Assembly (NCBI GenBank): GCA_965230565.1
Contig: CBDDLH010000005.1
Location: forward strand, 62,001 to 126,000
Length of the DNA: 64,000 nt
Reading direction: 5' to 3'
Origin: BCD1 sp965230565
Lineage (GTDB): Bacteria > Bacteroidota > Bacteroidia > Chitinophagales > Saprospiraceae
A model generated the notes under the pieces. That model had not been told where the DNA came from. It saw only the letters and a list, made by a program, of their open reading frames with translations, and ran no database searches. Shown piece by piece: positions 18,701-26,838 of this stretch. Each line of letters opens with the position of its first letter. Within the stretch, counting starts at the first letter, position 1. Made by a program: the position numbers and the translations under genes.

Positions 18701-19557
18701 TTTTCTTCATCAAGATCGGCACGGAAATCATATTCTTCCGTGTAGGAGTCTCCGGAAATTTCCAGTGTTAAACCATGGGTGAATACCGTTTCTATCTGAT
18801 CATCACCATCCACATTGCCAATATCAAAATCTCCGAACTCACCTTCAAAGGATTGTTCCATTTCAAAACTACTGATATTGATGAACACCAGATTGTCATT
18901 ACTGCCTGCGACCAGTTCCTTGATACCGTCATTGTCCGCATCCCCGAACCGTATTTGTTTTATACCTTGCCAGCTATTGATGAAGGATAGGTCAACAGTA
19001 TGGATTACAGATAAACTTTCAAAATCAAAAATGTGGACATAACTGTCTGCTGCGAAGACCAGTTCCTCACTTCCGTTTTCATCGATATCAATAAGTTGCA
19101 TCTTAGTAATCTGCCTTTTGTAAAACTGACTGATGAAAACTTTTTCAAAATTTCCACTCTGTGCATCGTAAGACAGGATGTACCAAAATGAATTATTATG
19201 ATAATCAGCATTCGCAATTAAGTCCGTGGTACCATCATTTTGAAAATCAAAAGGAATCAAGCTATTGTTGTAGCCAATACATTCTCCAAATATGACATCT
19301 TGCCAGAGGATTTCACAGGATGCCTCCCCTGTAGTTGTTGGGGGAGGAACGATGAGACTTGTAGGAGATGGGGGAATGAGATTGTTTTGAAATCCCATCA
19401 TTTCTTCAATAGAGTAGTTGATCTTTTGATCTCCATTTTTGATTACCTGGTTAAATTGGTTAAATTCTTTTTGTGGAGATTCAAAGATTTCCTGAGCAGA
19501 AGATTGTAAGGACAAAAGCAGGAAGAAAAAACAAAAGAAAGATCGTGTTAGCTTCAT
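15703..19557 (-). CDS. Large secreted FG-GAP/VCBS protein with SprB repeats and T9SS sorting domain
   Basis: The start is placed at 19557 (MKLTRSFFCFFFLLLSLQ), because this gives a proper signal peptide; an upstream ATG at 19611 would add 18 unlikely residues. The 1284-residue product begins with about 650 residues of FG-GAP/VCBS-like blades containing DxDxDG-type calcium loops (DIDENGSEELVFA, DLNGDGIEEILYG, DEDGQQEIIA), likely a beta-propeller. About six SprB-type repeats follow (pattern PYxxxWSNGxxTxxIxxLxxGxYxVxVxDxxGC). A T9SS tail ends it (IRIFPNPAHNYLIIQ to KKIVINR). SprB repeats occur in gliding adhesins; this protein is probably a surface adhesin. No enzyme residues are evident. Confidence 0.9.
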   Translation of the reverse strand: MKLTRSFFCFFFLLLSLQSSAQEIFESPQKEFNQFNQVIKNGDQKINYSIEEMMGFQNNLIPPSPTSLIVPPPTTTGEASCEILWQDVIFGECIGYNNSLIPFDFQNDGTTDLIANADYHNNSFWYILSYDAQSGNFEKVFISQFYKRQITKMQLIDIDENGSEELVFAADSYVHIFDFESLSVIHTVDLSFINSWQGIKQIRFGDADNDGIKELVAGSNDNLVFINISSFEMEQSFEGEFGDFDIGNVDGDDQIETVFTHGLTLEISGDSYTEEYDFRADLDEENGHIELTDVDADNKLEAIVANLWYSIEVYDVETASLKFDIETNIDIAAFSLQDLNGDGIEEILYGDGQWGDFHCHNSTTGWLIWSFDNPAHGSTGVTVADFDNDQNQEVVWGAGCSSSGSDHLFVYDLDDDILEWQSQHIDGPYYAIEIEDVDEDGQQEIIAISYESNSGDSGILTIYDAETKAIEFRSDEDFLANIWTGIYNIEIADYHSDGDLDIIVAAGYTYNGKLWVIDGNTHSIETIHQFDFSSDIDAFFALEVDDIDGDNALELICATGSKVYIFNSENFIIEWESEENSGFGIPKGLLTGNIDDDPESEIVYCRNKIYKFDNGDYVQSQSTSDQYSAIKLYDWDDSGNLEIIAGMESGHIQIIEGNTMEVLETFLISPNAINGIEIHDLNGDSTPEIIATSDDLIYYIDHTGDYITSQPIARNLGEYDAIEVTDYDQDGEVNIILGHVLAVTEVNPACAECLWFAPSFDKIDATCGENNGSIINTSANNSTVFTWNDISFEEELTGLEQGTYTVIANNENGCTEEFEISLEQMDLSATLMKQDKTCFEEPDGQAYVVIQEGLPPYNLLWSNGLQTDTISNLAPGQYSVQIIDANDCVFSDSIIIQQSMLETQLSVEKPACVGMDNGSAIITIQEGQSPFEFTWDGLSGDDQNNNLSSGSHTVNIVDAYGCTAMYTFEIDSTNLVIEAGQVSASCNGEQDGSASVNISVGTQPYEYSWNTGASTDLIDNLPSGIYAVTVEDANGCLRADSVEIQESVLSILSDINHPECYGDEDGSAVVFVTEGNPPYNYQWNNGSTGNTISGVPAGDYFILVTDSLGCTIIENIEITTPPALIIDLNITNDDLETTELEGAIEAIVSGGTSPYSFNWSNGETINSITGLAEGSYTLTVTDINDCIMDTTIILNIVDAISEIDNRSIRIFPNPAHNYLIIQNDSGQLESFILFSSEGKKVNITQELIDDKTIGVGLGDLPEGFYTLLLQKNGHLFYKKIVINR

Positions 19558-19765
19558 TTGAATAAATTTTATTGGACAGTAAATTTTTTGATTTTTGGGG
19601 TTAAAGAGCAAGGATATAAATGTACGTAATTAATCTGTTTAGAGGAGTAAATGAAAGGGCAATTATTAGAAAAAAAATGAGATTAGAACAATGAGAATAA
19701 TTGAAGGACTGGAGTAAAAGTAACCAATAAAAATCATCTGCTTTTTCAGGAATAAATCCCATGAG

Positions 19766-20671
19766 TCAAGCGCCGATCTCGGCCGGGATACCATAATGGT
19801 CAAAAATACTCAAGACTTTTTCCTGTGTTTCCTTTGCTGGTTCACTCATGGAACCCGGGTCGTAGACTGCTCCAAGTTTTTCGTATTTCCTGGAGGCAAT
19901 ATTGTGATAGGGCAAGATTTGAATGTGCTTTGGTTTTGTGTTAAGTTCAGCAATAAAAGCAGCGGTCTGACGGATGTTTTCTTCATCATCATTGACCCCT
20001 CCGATCAGGGGGATTCTTATGTCATAACTGGCTCCGTTCGCGCTAAGCAACTTGAGGTTTTCCAGAATTTTCTCGTTGTAGACTCCTGTATATTTTTTAT
20101 GCTTTTCAGAATCCATCATTTTCAGGTCGTAAAGGAAATGGTCTGTTTCTTTTGCAACTTTCATCAACACTTCCGAATTGGCAAATCCGGTTGTATCCAC
20201 GCAACGATGAATGCCCTCCCGGCCGCAAGCTTCCAGTAGTTCCAGTAAAAACCTATGGTGCATTAATGGCTCTCCACCGGAAAAAGTGACTCCGCCTTCA
20301 GATTGATCCATGATCAGGGTCTCCCGTCGGATAACTTTCATCAGCTCCTCAACCGATTTGGCCTCTCCTGAAATTTCAGTGGCTTTGGTCGGACAAACCT
20401 CTGCACATTTTCCACAAAGGATACATATTTCCTTGTCCGTTACAATTCCTTCTGCCGTAAGCATACAGGCATTTTGCTCACAGGCTTCTACACATTGTTC
20501 GCAGCCTATGCACTTCGAGGAAGTATACAATTTTTCCTGCTTTTTGGACATGCCCTCCGGGTTGTGGCACCATTCACAGGATAACGGGCAACCTTTGAGG
20601 AAAACAGTTACCCGTATTCCCGGTCCATCGTTAATGGCATATCGTTTTATGTCGAAAACAAGGTTGTTCAT
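19766..20671 (-). CDS. Glycyl-radical enzyme activating protein (radical SAM)
   Basis: The start is set at 20671 (MNNLVFDIKRYAINDGPGIR), because the seven extra upstream residues come from an intergenic word tract. The 301-residue product has the activase CxxxCxxC cluster motif in LKGCPLSCEWCHNPEG. Two ferredoxin-type clusters follow (CIGCEQCVEAC and CILCGKCAEVC), then the radical SAM barrel (GGVTFSGGEPLMHH, DLKMMDSEKHKKYTG). It would generate the glycyl radical on the neighbouring enzyme by cleaving SAM, under anoxic conditions. It lies 166 bases downstream of the glycyl radical enzyme gene, with a palindromic repeat between them. Confidence 0.95.
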   Translation of the reverse strand: MNNLVFDIKRYAINDGPGIRVTVFLKGCPLSCEWCHNPEGMSKKQEKLYTSSKCIGCEQCVEACEQNACMLTAEGIVTDKEICILCGKCAEVCPTKATEISGEAKSVEELMKVIRRETLIMDQSEGGVTFSGGEPLMHHRFLLELLEACGREGIHRCVDTTGFANSEVLMKVAKETDHFLYDLKMMDSEKHKKYTGVYNEKILENLKLLSANGASYDIRIPLIGGVNDDEENIRQTAAFIAELNTKPKHIQILPYHNIASRKYEKLGAVYDPGSMSEPAKETQEKVLSIFDHYGIPAEIGA

Positions 20672-20777
20672 GTTGCAGGTTACAAGTTGCAAGATTTAAA
20701 CTTCGAAAATCGGTGTTGGGTATTCAATATTCTGCTGTTCTGTTCCATTTTCCGGTAATGGAAAGAGACCTGCTTCG

Positions 20778-20829
20778 ACAAGGTGTCGCCTTTTCCTCCC
20801 TTGTTGGCCTGGCAAAGGCAAAACCTTGA
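20778..20829. repeat. Palindromic repeat with AAGGTGTCGCC arm, copy 1
   Basis: The left arm CGACAAGGTGTCGCCTTTT and right arm AAAGGCAAAACCTTGA pair imperfectly across a C/T-rich centre. Related copies lie at 23603-23654 and 62626-62682. This copy sits between the glycyl radical enzyme and its activase, where it could cap or attenuate the transcript. Confidence 0.6.
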
Positions 20830-20837
20830 GTTATAAA

Positions 20838-23315
20838 CTAAAACGATTCATTCTCTGTTCGGTCAATTACTTCCTGTTGCAGATCTTCGTTCATGTCATT
20901 GAAATAATCACTGTAGCCGGCCATTCTCACCAGCAGGTCTTTGTAATCTTCCGGGTTTTTCTGGGCTGCTCTCAGCGTTGCGGTATCCACAATATTGAAT
21001 TGAATATGATGGCCACCCATGGTGAAATAGCTGCGGATCAGCTTGCCCAGTTTTTTGATATCCTCCTCTTTTTTCAAAAGGCTCGGTAAAAACCGTTGGT
21101 TAAGCAAAGTCCCTCCGGAGCGGGTATGGTCCAGTTTGGTCAGTGATCTGATCACGGCAGAAGGACCGTTTACATCACATCCGTGAGAAGGAGAAGTGCC
21201 ATCAGAAATGGACTTTCCTGCAAGTCTTCCGTTTGGTGTAGCGCCCATTACTTTTCCAAAATAGATATGACAGGTGGTGGACAACATATTTAAGTGGTAT
21301 ACTCCGCCCTTGACGTTTGGTTTGCCATCAATGGCCTTGATCAAGTCATCATAAACCTGCAGGGCAATGTCGTCCGCATAGTCATCGTCATTTCCGAAGA
21401 ACGGTGTCCGGTTTAGGATGGTTTGACGAAGGACTTCTTCCCCTTCGAAGTTTTTGGATACTGCATTAAGGATGTGATCCATCTCGAAAGTTTTCCTTTC
21501 AAAAACATGGTGTTTCAAGGTCGACAAACTATCCGTAACGGTTCCCAGGCCTGTACACTGAATGTAATTGGTGTTATACCTCGGGCCGCCATTGTAATAG
21601 TCTCTGCCTTTGGAAATACAATCCTCAATAACCACAGATAAAAAGGGTGCCGGAGCATACTTGGCAAACATCCGGTCAATATAATTGCTGACCCGGATCT
21701 TCTGATCCACAATGTAATTGAGTTGTGTAAGAAAGGCCTTGTACAGTTGATCGTAATTTTCAAACGTTCGCGGATCACCTGTGGCAATGCTGACTTGTTT
21801 CCCTGAAGTAGGATCGATGCCGTTGTTCAGCGTAACTTCGAAAATCTTGGGAACATTAAGGTAGCCGGTCAGTACAAAGGCTTCTTTACCAAATGCGCCT
21901 ACTTCAATACATCCGCTGCAGCCACCTTCGCGGGCATCAGTTAAGGTTTTGCCCATACTAACCATTTCCATGATATAAGTTTCCGGACTGAAAACGGAAG
22001 GGTACCCATGTCCCTGCCGGATCACCTTACAGGATTCATGGAGGAACCTGTCCGGAGTCTTGTGACTGATATGAACTGAAGTGCCCGGTTGCAAGAGGTG
22101 CAGATCCTCAATGATATTTAACATGATATAGGAAACCTCGCTCACCCCATCGGAGCCATCTGCCTTGAGCCCGCCGATATTGATGTTGGTAAAGTCGTTA
22201 TAGGTACCGCTTTCCCTGGCTGTGATGCCTACTTTCGGAGGAGCGGTGTGATTGTTGACTTTGATCCACATGCAGGATAATAATTCCTGAGCAGCTTCCC
22301 GGGTTAGGGTTCCTTCGGAAATTTCTTTTTCGTAGAATGGGGTCAAATGCTGATCGAAATGCCCGGGGTTCATGGCGTCCCATCCATTGAGTTCCGTGAT
22401 GGTGCCTAGGTGGACAAACCAATACATCTGGATGGCTTCCCAAAATGTCCGGGGAGCATTGGCAGGCACCCAACGACAGACTTCAGCGATTTTCAGCAAT
22501 TCTGCTTTCCGAACAGGATTCTTTTCCGTTTTTGCTTTTTCTTCCGCCAGAACAGCATGCCTTTCCGCAAAAAGGATGATGGCATCACAGGAGATGTCCA
22601 TGGCTTTTAATTCTTCGGCCTTGTCATTGGCTTCCGGATCGTTGAGGTAATCCAGAGATTCCAGGTGTGCTTTGATCTCTTTTTTAAAATCCAGCATGCC
22701 TTTTTGGTAGATCTTTCCATCCAGGGCAGTGTGGCCCGGGGCACGTTGTTCCATGAATTCGGTGAATAAACCTGCTTCATAGGCCAATCTCCAGGAATCC
22801 GGAACATGGTTGAAAATGCGTTCCCGCTGGGTGCGTCCCTGCCAGAATGGGATGACCTCCCGTTCATACGTATCGATATCTTCCTGGCTGATGGTGTATC
22901 GTTGTTGGTCTCTGGAGTTCAATACATGAAAATCCTCCACGGTGTGGCAGGTGAGCTCGGGAAAGGTGGGCACGGATTTGGGGATCGGACCGCGCTCTCC
23001 GACGATCAATTCGTCATCGCCCAGGTAGAGGGTCTTTTTTTGGCAATGATCCAGAAAGGTGAGGGCCCGCATGACCGGTACGGAATATTTGCCATGATGT
23101 TTTTTATAAAAGGCAGTCTGGTGCAGTGCTCTTTCTATGGAAATGCTGGGTTGCGCCTCAAAACTCAGTTTTCTGAGTCGTTGAATCCTGGGATTCATGC
23201 CTGGCCCAATGGCATTCTCATTTCTTGGTTCATAGAAATTTCCTTCAGCAGCAGCCTTTCGTTCCGGATTGGTTTGGCGGTCGGTTTTACCGATGATCTC
23301 TTTGACGGTTCGCAT
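20838..23315 (-). CDS. Glycyl radical enzyme, pyruvate formate-lyase-like, possibly hydroxyproline dehydratase type
   Basis: An 825-residue cytoplasmic enzyme. The catalytic thiyl cysteine is C469 and partner E471 in GGCSGCIEVG. The glycyl radical site is G800 in VRMAGYSDYF, 25 residues from the C-terminus. The CxE motif places it among the dehydratase/lyase glycyl radical enzymes and not among classic PflB, which has adjacent cysteines. The text after the cysteine (AFGKEAFVLTGYLNVPKI, then LNNGIDPTSGKQ) resembles trans-4-hydroxyproline dehydratase as I remember it. CutC and glycerol dehydratase are alternatives. No proC, microcompartment or trimethylamine gene is adjacent. The activase gene follows on the same strand. 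A good promoter lies about 165 bases upstream. Confidence 0.93.
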   Translation of the reverse strand: MRTVKEIIGKTDRQTNPERKAAAEGNFYEPRNENAIGPGMNPRIQRLRKLSFEAQPSISIERALHQTAFYKKHHGKYSVPVMRALTFLDHCQKKTLYLGDDELIVGERGPIPKSVPTFPELTCHTVEDFHVLNSRDQQRYTISQEDIDTYEREVIPFWQGRTQRERIFNHVPDSWRLAYEAGLFTEFMEQRAPGHTALDGKIYQKGMLDFKKEIKAHLESLDYLNDPEANDKAEELKAMDISCDAIILFAERHAVLAEEKAKTEKNPVRKAELLKIAEVCRWVPANAPRTFWEAIQMYWFVHLGTITELNGWDAMNPGHFDQHLTPFYEKEISEGTLTREAAQELLSCMWIKVNNHTAPPKVGITARESGTYNDFTNINIGGLKADGSDGVSEVSYIMLNIIEDLHLLQPGTSVHISHKTPDRFLHESCKVIRQGHGYPSVFSPETYIMEMVSMGKTLTDAREGGCSGCIEVGAFGKEAFVLTGYLNVPKIFEVTLNNGIDPTSGKQVSIATGDPRTFENYDQLYKAFLTQLNYIVDQKIRVSNYIDRMFAKYAPAPFLSVVIEDCISKGRDYYNGGPRYNTNYIQCTGLGTVTDSLSTLKHHVFERKTFEMDHILNAVSKNFEGEEVLRQTILNRTPFFGNDDDYADDIALQVYDDLIKAIDGKPNVKGGVYHLNMLSTTCHIYFGKVMGATPNGRLAGKSISDGTSPSHGCDVNGPSAVIRSLTKLDHTRSGGTLLNQRFLPSLLKKEEDIKKLGKLIRSYFTMGGHHIQFNIVDTATLRAAQKNPEDYKDLLVRMAGYSDYFNDMNEDLQQEVIDRTENESF

Positions 23316-23478
23316 GTGTTTAAAATTTGGATATAACCACTACAGTTGGGTAGTGAAATGCAAAAAAAGACAAATATTCAGGGAAGGAGTGTTACCGGTA
23401 GAACATCCAGCATTCAAACAAGCATTTATAGCTTTTAATCGCAAAATGTAGGTTCAAACCCATGTGGAAAGGTTTGTT

Positions 23479-23509
23479 CAAAAATACGGAAATTGTCTTG
23501 GAAAACCAA
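23479..23509 (-). promoter_or_regulatory. Promoter of the glycyl radical enzyme operon
   Basis: On the minus strand TTG (23509-23507), a 20-base spacer and TATTTTTG (23486-23479) match the Bacteroidota -33/-7 consensus TTG...TAnnTTTG with standard spacing. It predicts a leader of about 160 nucleotides before the ATG at 23315. Confidence 0.55.
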
Positions 23510-23602
23510 GTTGGCAAGAAAAGGTTCAAAATTAGTTTCAAGGGGTTGTTGCCATAAATACTATTTGTTGGAAAAATAGTATTTAAAGGTATGGTTTTCC
23601 CT

Positions 23603-23654
23603 CGACAAGGGGTCGCCTTTCTACCCGCTGATCATCCCAAAGGCAAACCCTTGA
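23603..23654. repeat. Palindromic repeat with AAGGGGTCGCC arm, copy 2
   Basis: The arms CGACAAGGGGTCGCCTTT and CAAAGGCAAACCCTTGA flank a short centre (CTACCCGCTGATCATCC). The paired change G/C inside the arms compared with copy 1 (AAGGTG to AAGGGG, with AAACCTT to AACCCTT opposite) is a compensatory change that keeps pairing. It lies 35 bases downstream of the hisS stop. Confidence 0.6.
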
Positions 23655-23688
23655 ATGCCAACTGCCAACTGGTACTGTAGACTAAAAA

Positions 23689-25029
23689 CTAACTCAACAC
23701 CCGCACAATCTCCTCAATATGCAACTTCTCCTGCGTTCCTTCCGTCATATTCTTAAGTGTAAGCAGGCCTGATTCCATCTCATCGCCGCCAATGATCAGG
23801 GTGTATGGTACGTTGCGGGAATTGGCGTATTTCATCTGCTTTTTCATCTTGGCAGGTTCCGGATAGAGGTCGGCATTAATGCCGGCTGCACGAAGACTGC
23901 CTAAGGTCTGGAAGGCAAAGTTGTGGGTTTCGTCATCAAAAGCGATCAGTAATACTTTCAATGCAGCAGCATCTTCTTTTGGGAAGAGATTCAATTCCTG
24001 CATGACATCATAAATGCGTTCTGCACCAAAAGAAACCCCAACACCTGATACATCTTTCAAACCAAAGATTCCGGTGAGGTCATCATAACGGCCGCCGCCG
24101 CCAATGCTGCCCATTTTTACGTCTTTAGCGGTTACTTCAAAGATGCATCCGGTATAATAGCTGAGCCCTCTGGCGAGGGTAATATCAAATTTAACTTCAT
24201 TTTTGGCTGCATCTGTATTCAGGAATTGCATGACCTTTTCAATCTCTTCAACCCCTTTGCGACCAGTTTCACTTTCGCTGAAAATGGCTTTTAAACCATT
24301 AAGTGATTTGGTTTCCAAAATGGCATTCACGCGATCCACCGCTTCATTGGAGATGCCGCGCTTCAGCATTTCTTCCCGGATACCCTGAGGACCAATTTTA
24401 TCGAGTTTGTCGATAGCAATGGTCATGTCCATGAATTTGTCGGTGATTCCGGCAGCTTCTGCAATTCCGGCCAGGATTTTTCTATTGTTGAATTTGATGG
24501 TTACCTCTATTCCAAGCGCAGCAAAAACTTCATCATAGATCTGTATGAGTTCTGCCTCGTACATGAGAGAATCAGAGCCTACTACATCAACGTCACACTG
24601 GAAAAATTCCTGGTAGCGTCCCTTCTGAGGACGATCTGCTCGCCAGACCGGTTGGATCTGGTATCTTTTAAAAGGGAAAACCAGGTCATTTTGGTGCATC
24701 ACCACAAAACGTGCAAAAGGTACTGTCAAATCGTAGCGAAGTCCTCTTTTCGAAATGGAGGAAACTATTTTGTTGGAATCCAGATTTTCAAGGGCTTGCT
24801 TGTCTGCTTTGGCAAGAAAATCTCCGTTGTTCAAAACCTTAAAAAGTAACCTGTCTCCTTCTTCACCATATTTTCCGGTCAGGGTGGAAAGGTTTTCCAT
24901 GGCAGGCGTTTCAATGGGCTGATAGCCATATTTGACAAACACCTTTCTTATTATATCAAAAATATAATTACGACGATTGACCTGCTGAGGAGTAAAATCA
25001 CGAACACCTTTTGGAGTAGACGGTTTCAA
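23689..25029 (-). CDS. hisS: Histidyl-tRNA synthetase
   Basis: Class II aminoacyl-tRNA synthetase that charges tRNA-His. There is no in-frame ATG before the conserved PKGVRDF. I place the start at the TTG at 25029, which gives MKPSTPKGVRDFTP, the normal N-terminus of the family. Reading on to a TTG at 25113 adds 28 residues encoded by an intergenic word tract. The 446-residue product has motif 2 in FQIQPVWRADRPQKGRYQEFFQ-like wording (RYQIQPVWRADRPQKGR), the histidine-A segment ARGLSYYTGCIFEV, the GGGRYDDL motif and a C-terminal anticodon-binding domain. It follows pheS after a 116-base gap. Confidence 0.93.
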   Translation of the reverse strand: MKPSTPKGVRDFTPQQVNRRNYIFDIIRKVFVKYGYQPIETPAMENLSTLTGKYGEEGDRLLFKVLNNGDFLAKADKQALENLDSNKIVSSISKRGLRYDLTVPFARFVVMHQNDLVFPFKRYQIQPVWRADRPQKGRYQEFFQCDVDVVGSDSLMYEAELIQIYDEVFAALGIEVTIKFNNRKILAGIAEAAGITDKFMDMTIAIDKLDKIGPQGIREEMLKRGISNEAVDRVNAILETKSLNGLKAIFSESETGRKGVEEIEKVMQFLNTDAAKNEVKFDITLARGLSYYTGCIFEVTAKDVKMGSIGGGGRYDDLTGIFGLKDVSGVGVSFGAERIYDVMQELNLFPKEDAAALKVLLIAFDDETHNFAFQTLGSLRAAGINADLYPEPAKMKKQMKYANSRNVPYTLIIGGDEMESGLLTLKNMTEGTQEKLHIEEIVRVLS

Positions 25030-25145
25030 CTGATCTGAATTTTGTGTTGTAAATAAATTTGTTTGTTGCGGGTAACGGGTTGCAAATTGTCGGTGGAAGT
25101 ATTTAACGCGCAACTCGAAACACGTAACTCGTAATCTGCAGTTTT

Positions 25146-26183
25146 TTAAAACGCAGAATTAAATTGCTTAAGGAATCTCACATCGTTTTCAAACATCAGA
25201 CGGATATCCTCGATCTGATATTGGAGCATGGCCTGACGCTCAATACCCATTCCGAAGGCAAAACCGGAATATTTATCCGGGTCAATTCCGCAGTTCTCAA
25301 GAACATTCGGATCCACCATTCCACAGCCCATGATCTCCAACCACCCGGTTCCTTTGGTAATTCTGTAGGCATTTTCGTCCTGTAATCCCCAGTAAACGTC
25401 CATTTCGGCACTTGGCTCAGTGAACGGGAAGTAAGAAGGACGCAAACGAATTTCTTTATCCGGTCCGTACATTTCCCGGGTGAAGTAAAGCAACGTCTGC
25501 TTTAGATCGGAGAAAGAAACATTCTCATCAATATAAAGTCCTTCCACCTGGTGGAACTGGCAGTGGGAGCGGGCAGAGATGGTCTCATTACGATAAACCC
25601 TTCCCGGAGCAATGATCCGGATAGGAGGTTTTTGTGAGGTCATCACTCGTGCCTGAACTGAAGACGTATGTGTACGCAAAAGCATGGAAGGATCATTCAT
25701 CAGATAGAAAGTATCCTGCATGTCCCTTGCCGGGTGGTCCTCAGGAGTATTCATGGCCGTGAAGTTGTGCCAGTCATCCTCGATCTCTCTTTCTTCTGCA
25801 ACTACGAATCCGATACGCTCAAAAATATTGATGATACGGTTCATGGTAATGGCAATAGGATGGCGTGACCCTAATGGAAGTGGTTCTCCCGGAGCAGTTA
25901 GATCAAGGTTGCCTGCATCAGCTTCTTCCGCCGCAGATTCCATTTTAAGCTGTAGATTTTTAAAGGTAGCTTCTGCGGTGGTCTTGGCTTCATTGATCAG
26001 CTGACCGAAATCCCTTTTTAATTCATTCGGGATGTTGCGGATCTCCCCCATGAGTCCTTTTAAAATATTTTTGGAACCCAGGTAAGTTCTCCTGAATTGC
26101 TCCAGTTCTTCAGCCGATTTTGGTGCTGAATCCTTGATCTCTTCAATTATTTTCCTGATCTTATCAAATGCTTCTCCAGCCAT
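25146..26183 (-). CDS. pheS: Phenylalanyl-tRNA synthetase alpha subunit
   Basis: A 345-residue protein of normal length. It has an N-terminal coiled-coil arm (about 1-90) that contacts tRNA. The class II catalytic core includes HTSSVQARVM, the motif 2 region GRVYRNETISARSHCQFHQ, and motif 3 FAFGMGIERQAMLQY near the C-terminus. It works as an alpha2-beta2 enzyme with PheT, which is not in this window. The ATG at 26183 (MAGEAFDKIRK) fits the family. A -7 element and leader hairpin lie 35-80 bases upstream. Confidence 0.95.
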   Translation of the reverse strand: MAGEAFDKIRKIIEEIKDSAPKSAEELEQFRRTYLGSKNILKGLMGEIRNIPNELKRDFGQLINEAKTTAEATFKNLQLKMESAAEEADAGNLDLTAPGEPLPLGSRHPIAITMNRIINIFERIGFVVAEEREIEDDWHNFTAMNTPEDHPARDMQDTFYLMNDPSMLLRTHTSSVQARVMTSQKPPIRIIAPGRVYRNETISARSHCQFHQVEGLYIDENVSFSDLKQTLLYFTREMYGPDKEIRLRPSYFPFTEPSAEMDVYWGLQDENAYRITKGTGWLEIMGCGMVDPNVLENCGIDPDKYSGFAFGMGIERQAMLQYQIEDIRLMFENDVRFLKQFNSAF

Positions 26184-26217
26184 TACTCTTTAAAATTTCC
26201 GTAGTTGTCTTTTAATG

Positions 26218-26264
26218 TTTTTCGGATATAACACCAGATCCGAAAAAATAATTACGCAAAGGTA
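26218..26264 (-). promoter_or_regulatory. pheS -7 element and 5'-terminal leader hairpin
   Basis: On the minus strand TACCTTTG (26264-26257) matches TAnnTTTG exactly; the -33 region reads TTTA and not TTG. About ten bases downstream is a stem of TTTTTCGGAT (26218-26227) with ATCCGAAAAA (26238-26247). The predicted pheS mRNA would therefore begin almost directly with this stem, 35 bases before the ATG. No Phe-rich leader peptide was found. Confidence 0.4.
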
Positions 26265-26319
26265 AGGTATTCTTGGTTTTTACCTAAAATCTGTTGATTC
26301 CTTTTGTGGAAAAGTGGTG

Positions 26320-26530
26320 CCAGTTTACTGGTTGCTGGTTGCAGGTTACTGGTTATCGGTTCAGGCTCGCTGATTTACTGTTAATTGTTGTTGATTTGGC
26401 TTTAAGATTTGACTTGTCCATATTGTCTTAGCGAACCTAGCGTTTCTTGGCGTCCTTGCGGTTAAATTATCTCGGTGCTCCCTGTGCTTTCTCAGTGCAC
26501 TCAGCGGTTGGATCAAATTGTAATTAGGAT
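26320..26530 (-). repeat. Composite word repeat, copy upstream of pheS
   Basis: Read toward pheS, the blocks are as follows. First, a GCACTGAG/GCACAGGGAGCACC block. Next, TTTAACCGCAAGGACGCC followed by gene-like GC words. Then an AC-rich CAAATCAACAACAATTAAC block, CAGCGAGCCTGA, and finally the AACC block GATAACCAGTAACCTGCAAC. This is the same order and orientation as in the copies at 32912-33226 and 58619-58908. Confidence 0.65.
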
Positions 26531-26673
26531 TTTTACCTAAAAGTAGTTCTCCTCTTATACTAATATCAAACCGCGTCAAACGATTTCAAACAATGTTAAG
26601 CCTTCTCGAACCAATTCAAACAAAGTAAGAGGACAAAACTAGTTTAAAGGAGAAGTTACATTATCACAAATTA

Positions 26674-26838
26674 TTTTAACCACAGAGCCTGTCCCGTACC
26701 AAAGGTCGGGAGGACACTGAGAAGGCACAGCGAACACAGAGATCCAGGTATAACTCCTTGAACCATTTGAACTCCTTGAACCATTTGAAACTAATTCTGT
26801 CCAAATACTAATATCAAACCACCTCGAACAATACCAAA
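26674..26838 (+). repeat. Composite word repeat, short copy upstream of the O-antigen-ligase-like gene
   Basis: Read toward the gene: TTTAACCACAGAG, then a 24-base segment (26688-26711, starting CCTGTCCCG and ending AAGGTCGGGA), GGACACTGAGAAGGCACAG, then TTGAACCATTTGAAC words and CAAACCACCTCGAAC. The 24-base segment differs at one base from 58791-58814 read on the minus strand. The final AACCAG block is missing here. Confidence 0.6.

Larger units (their letters stand above)
23316..23688. other. Upstream region of the glycyl radical enzyme gene
   Basis: This 373-base gap holds the promoter at 23479-23509, an AT-rich inverted repeat at 23556-23584 (AAATACTATTT, 7-base loop, AAATAGTATTT) and a palindromic repeat at 23603-23654. 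It ends with a word tract (CAACTGCCAACTGG, ACTGTAGACT) running into the hisS stop. No gene is visible. The inverted repeat lies about 50 bases upstream of the -33 element and could be an operator, but I cannot name a regulator. Confidence 0.5.

Noticed and set aside
19558..19611. Upstream ATG for the SprB-repeat protein
   Set aside because: It would place 18 polar residues in front of a good signal peptide; the ATG at 19557 fits export.
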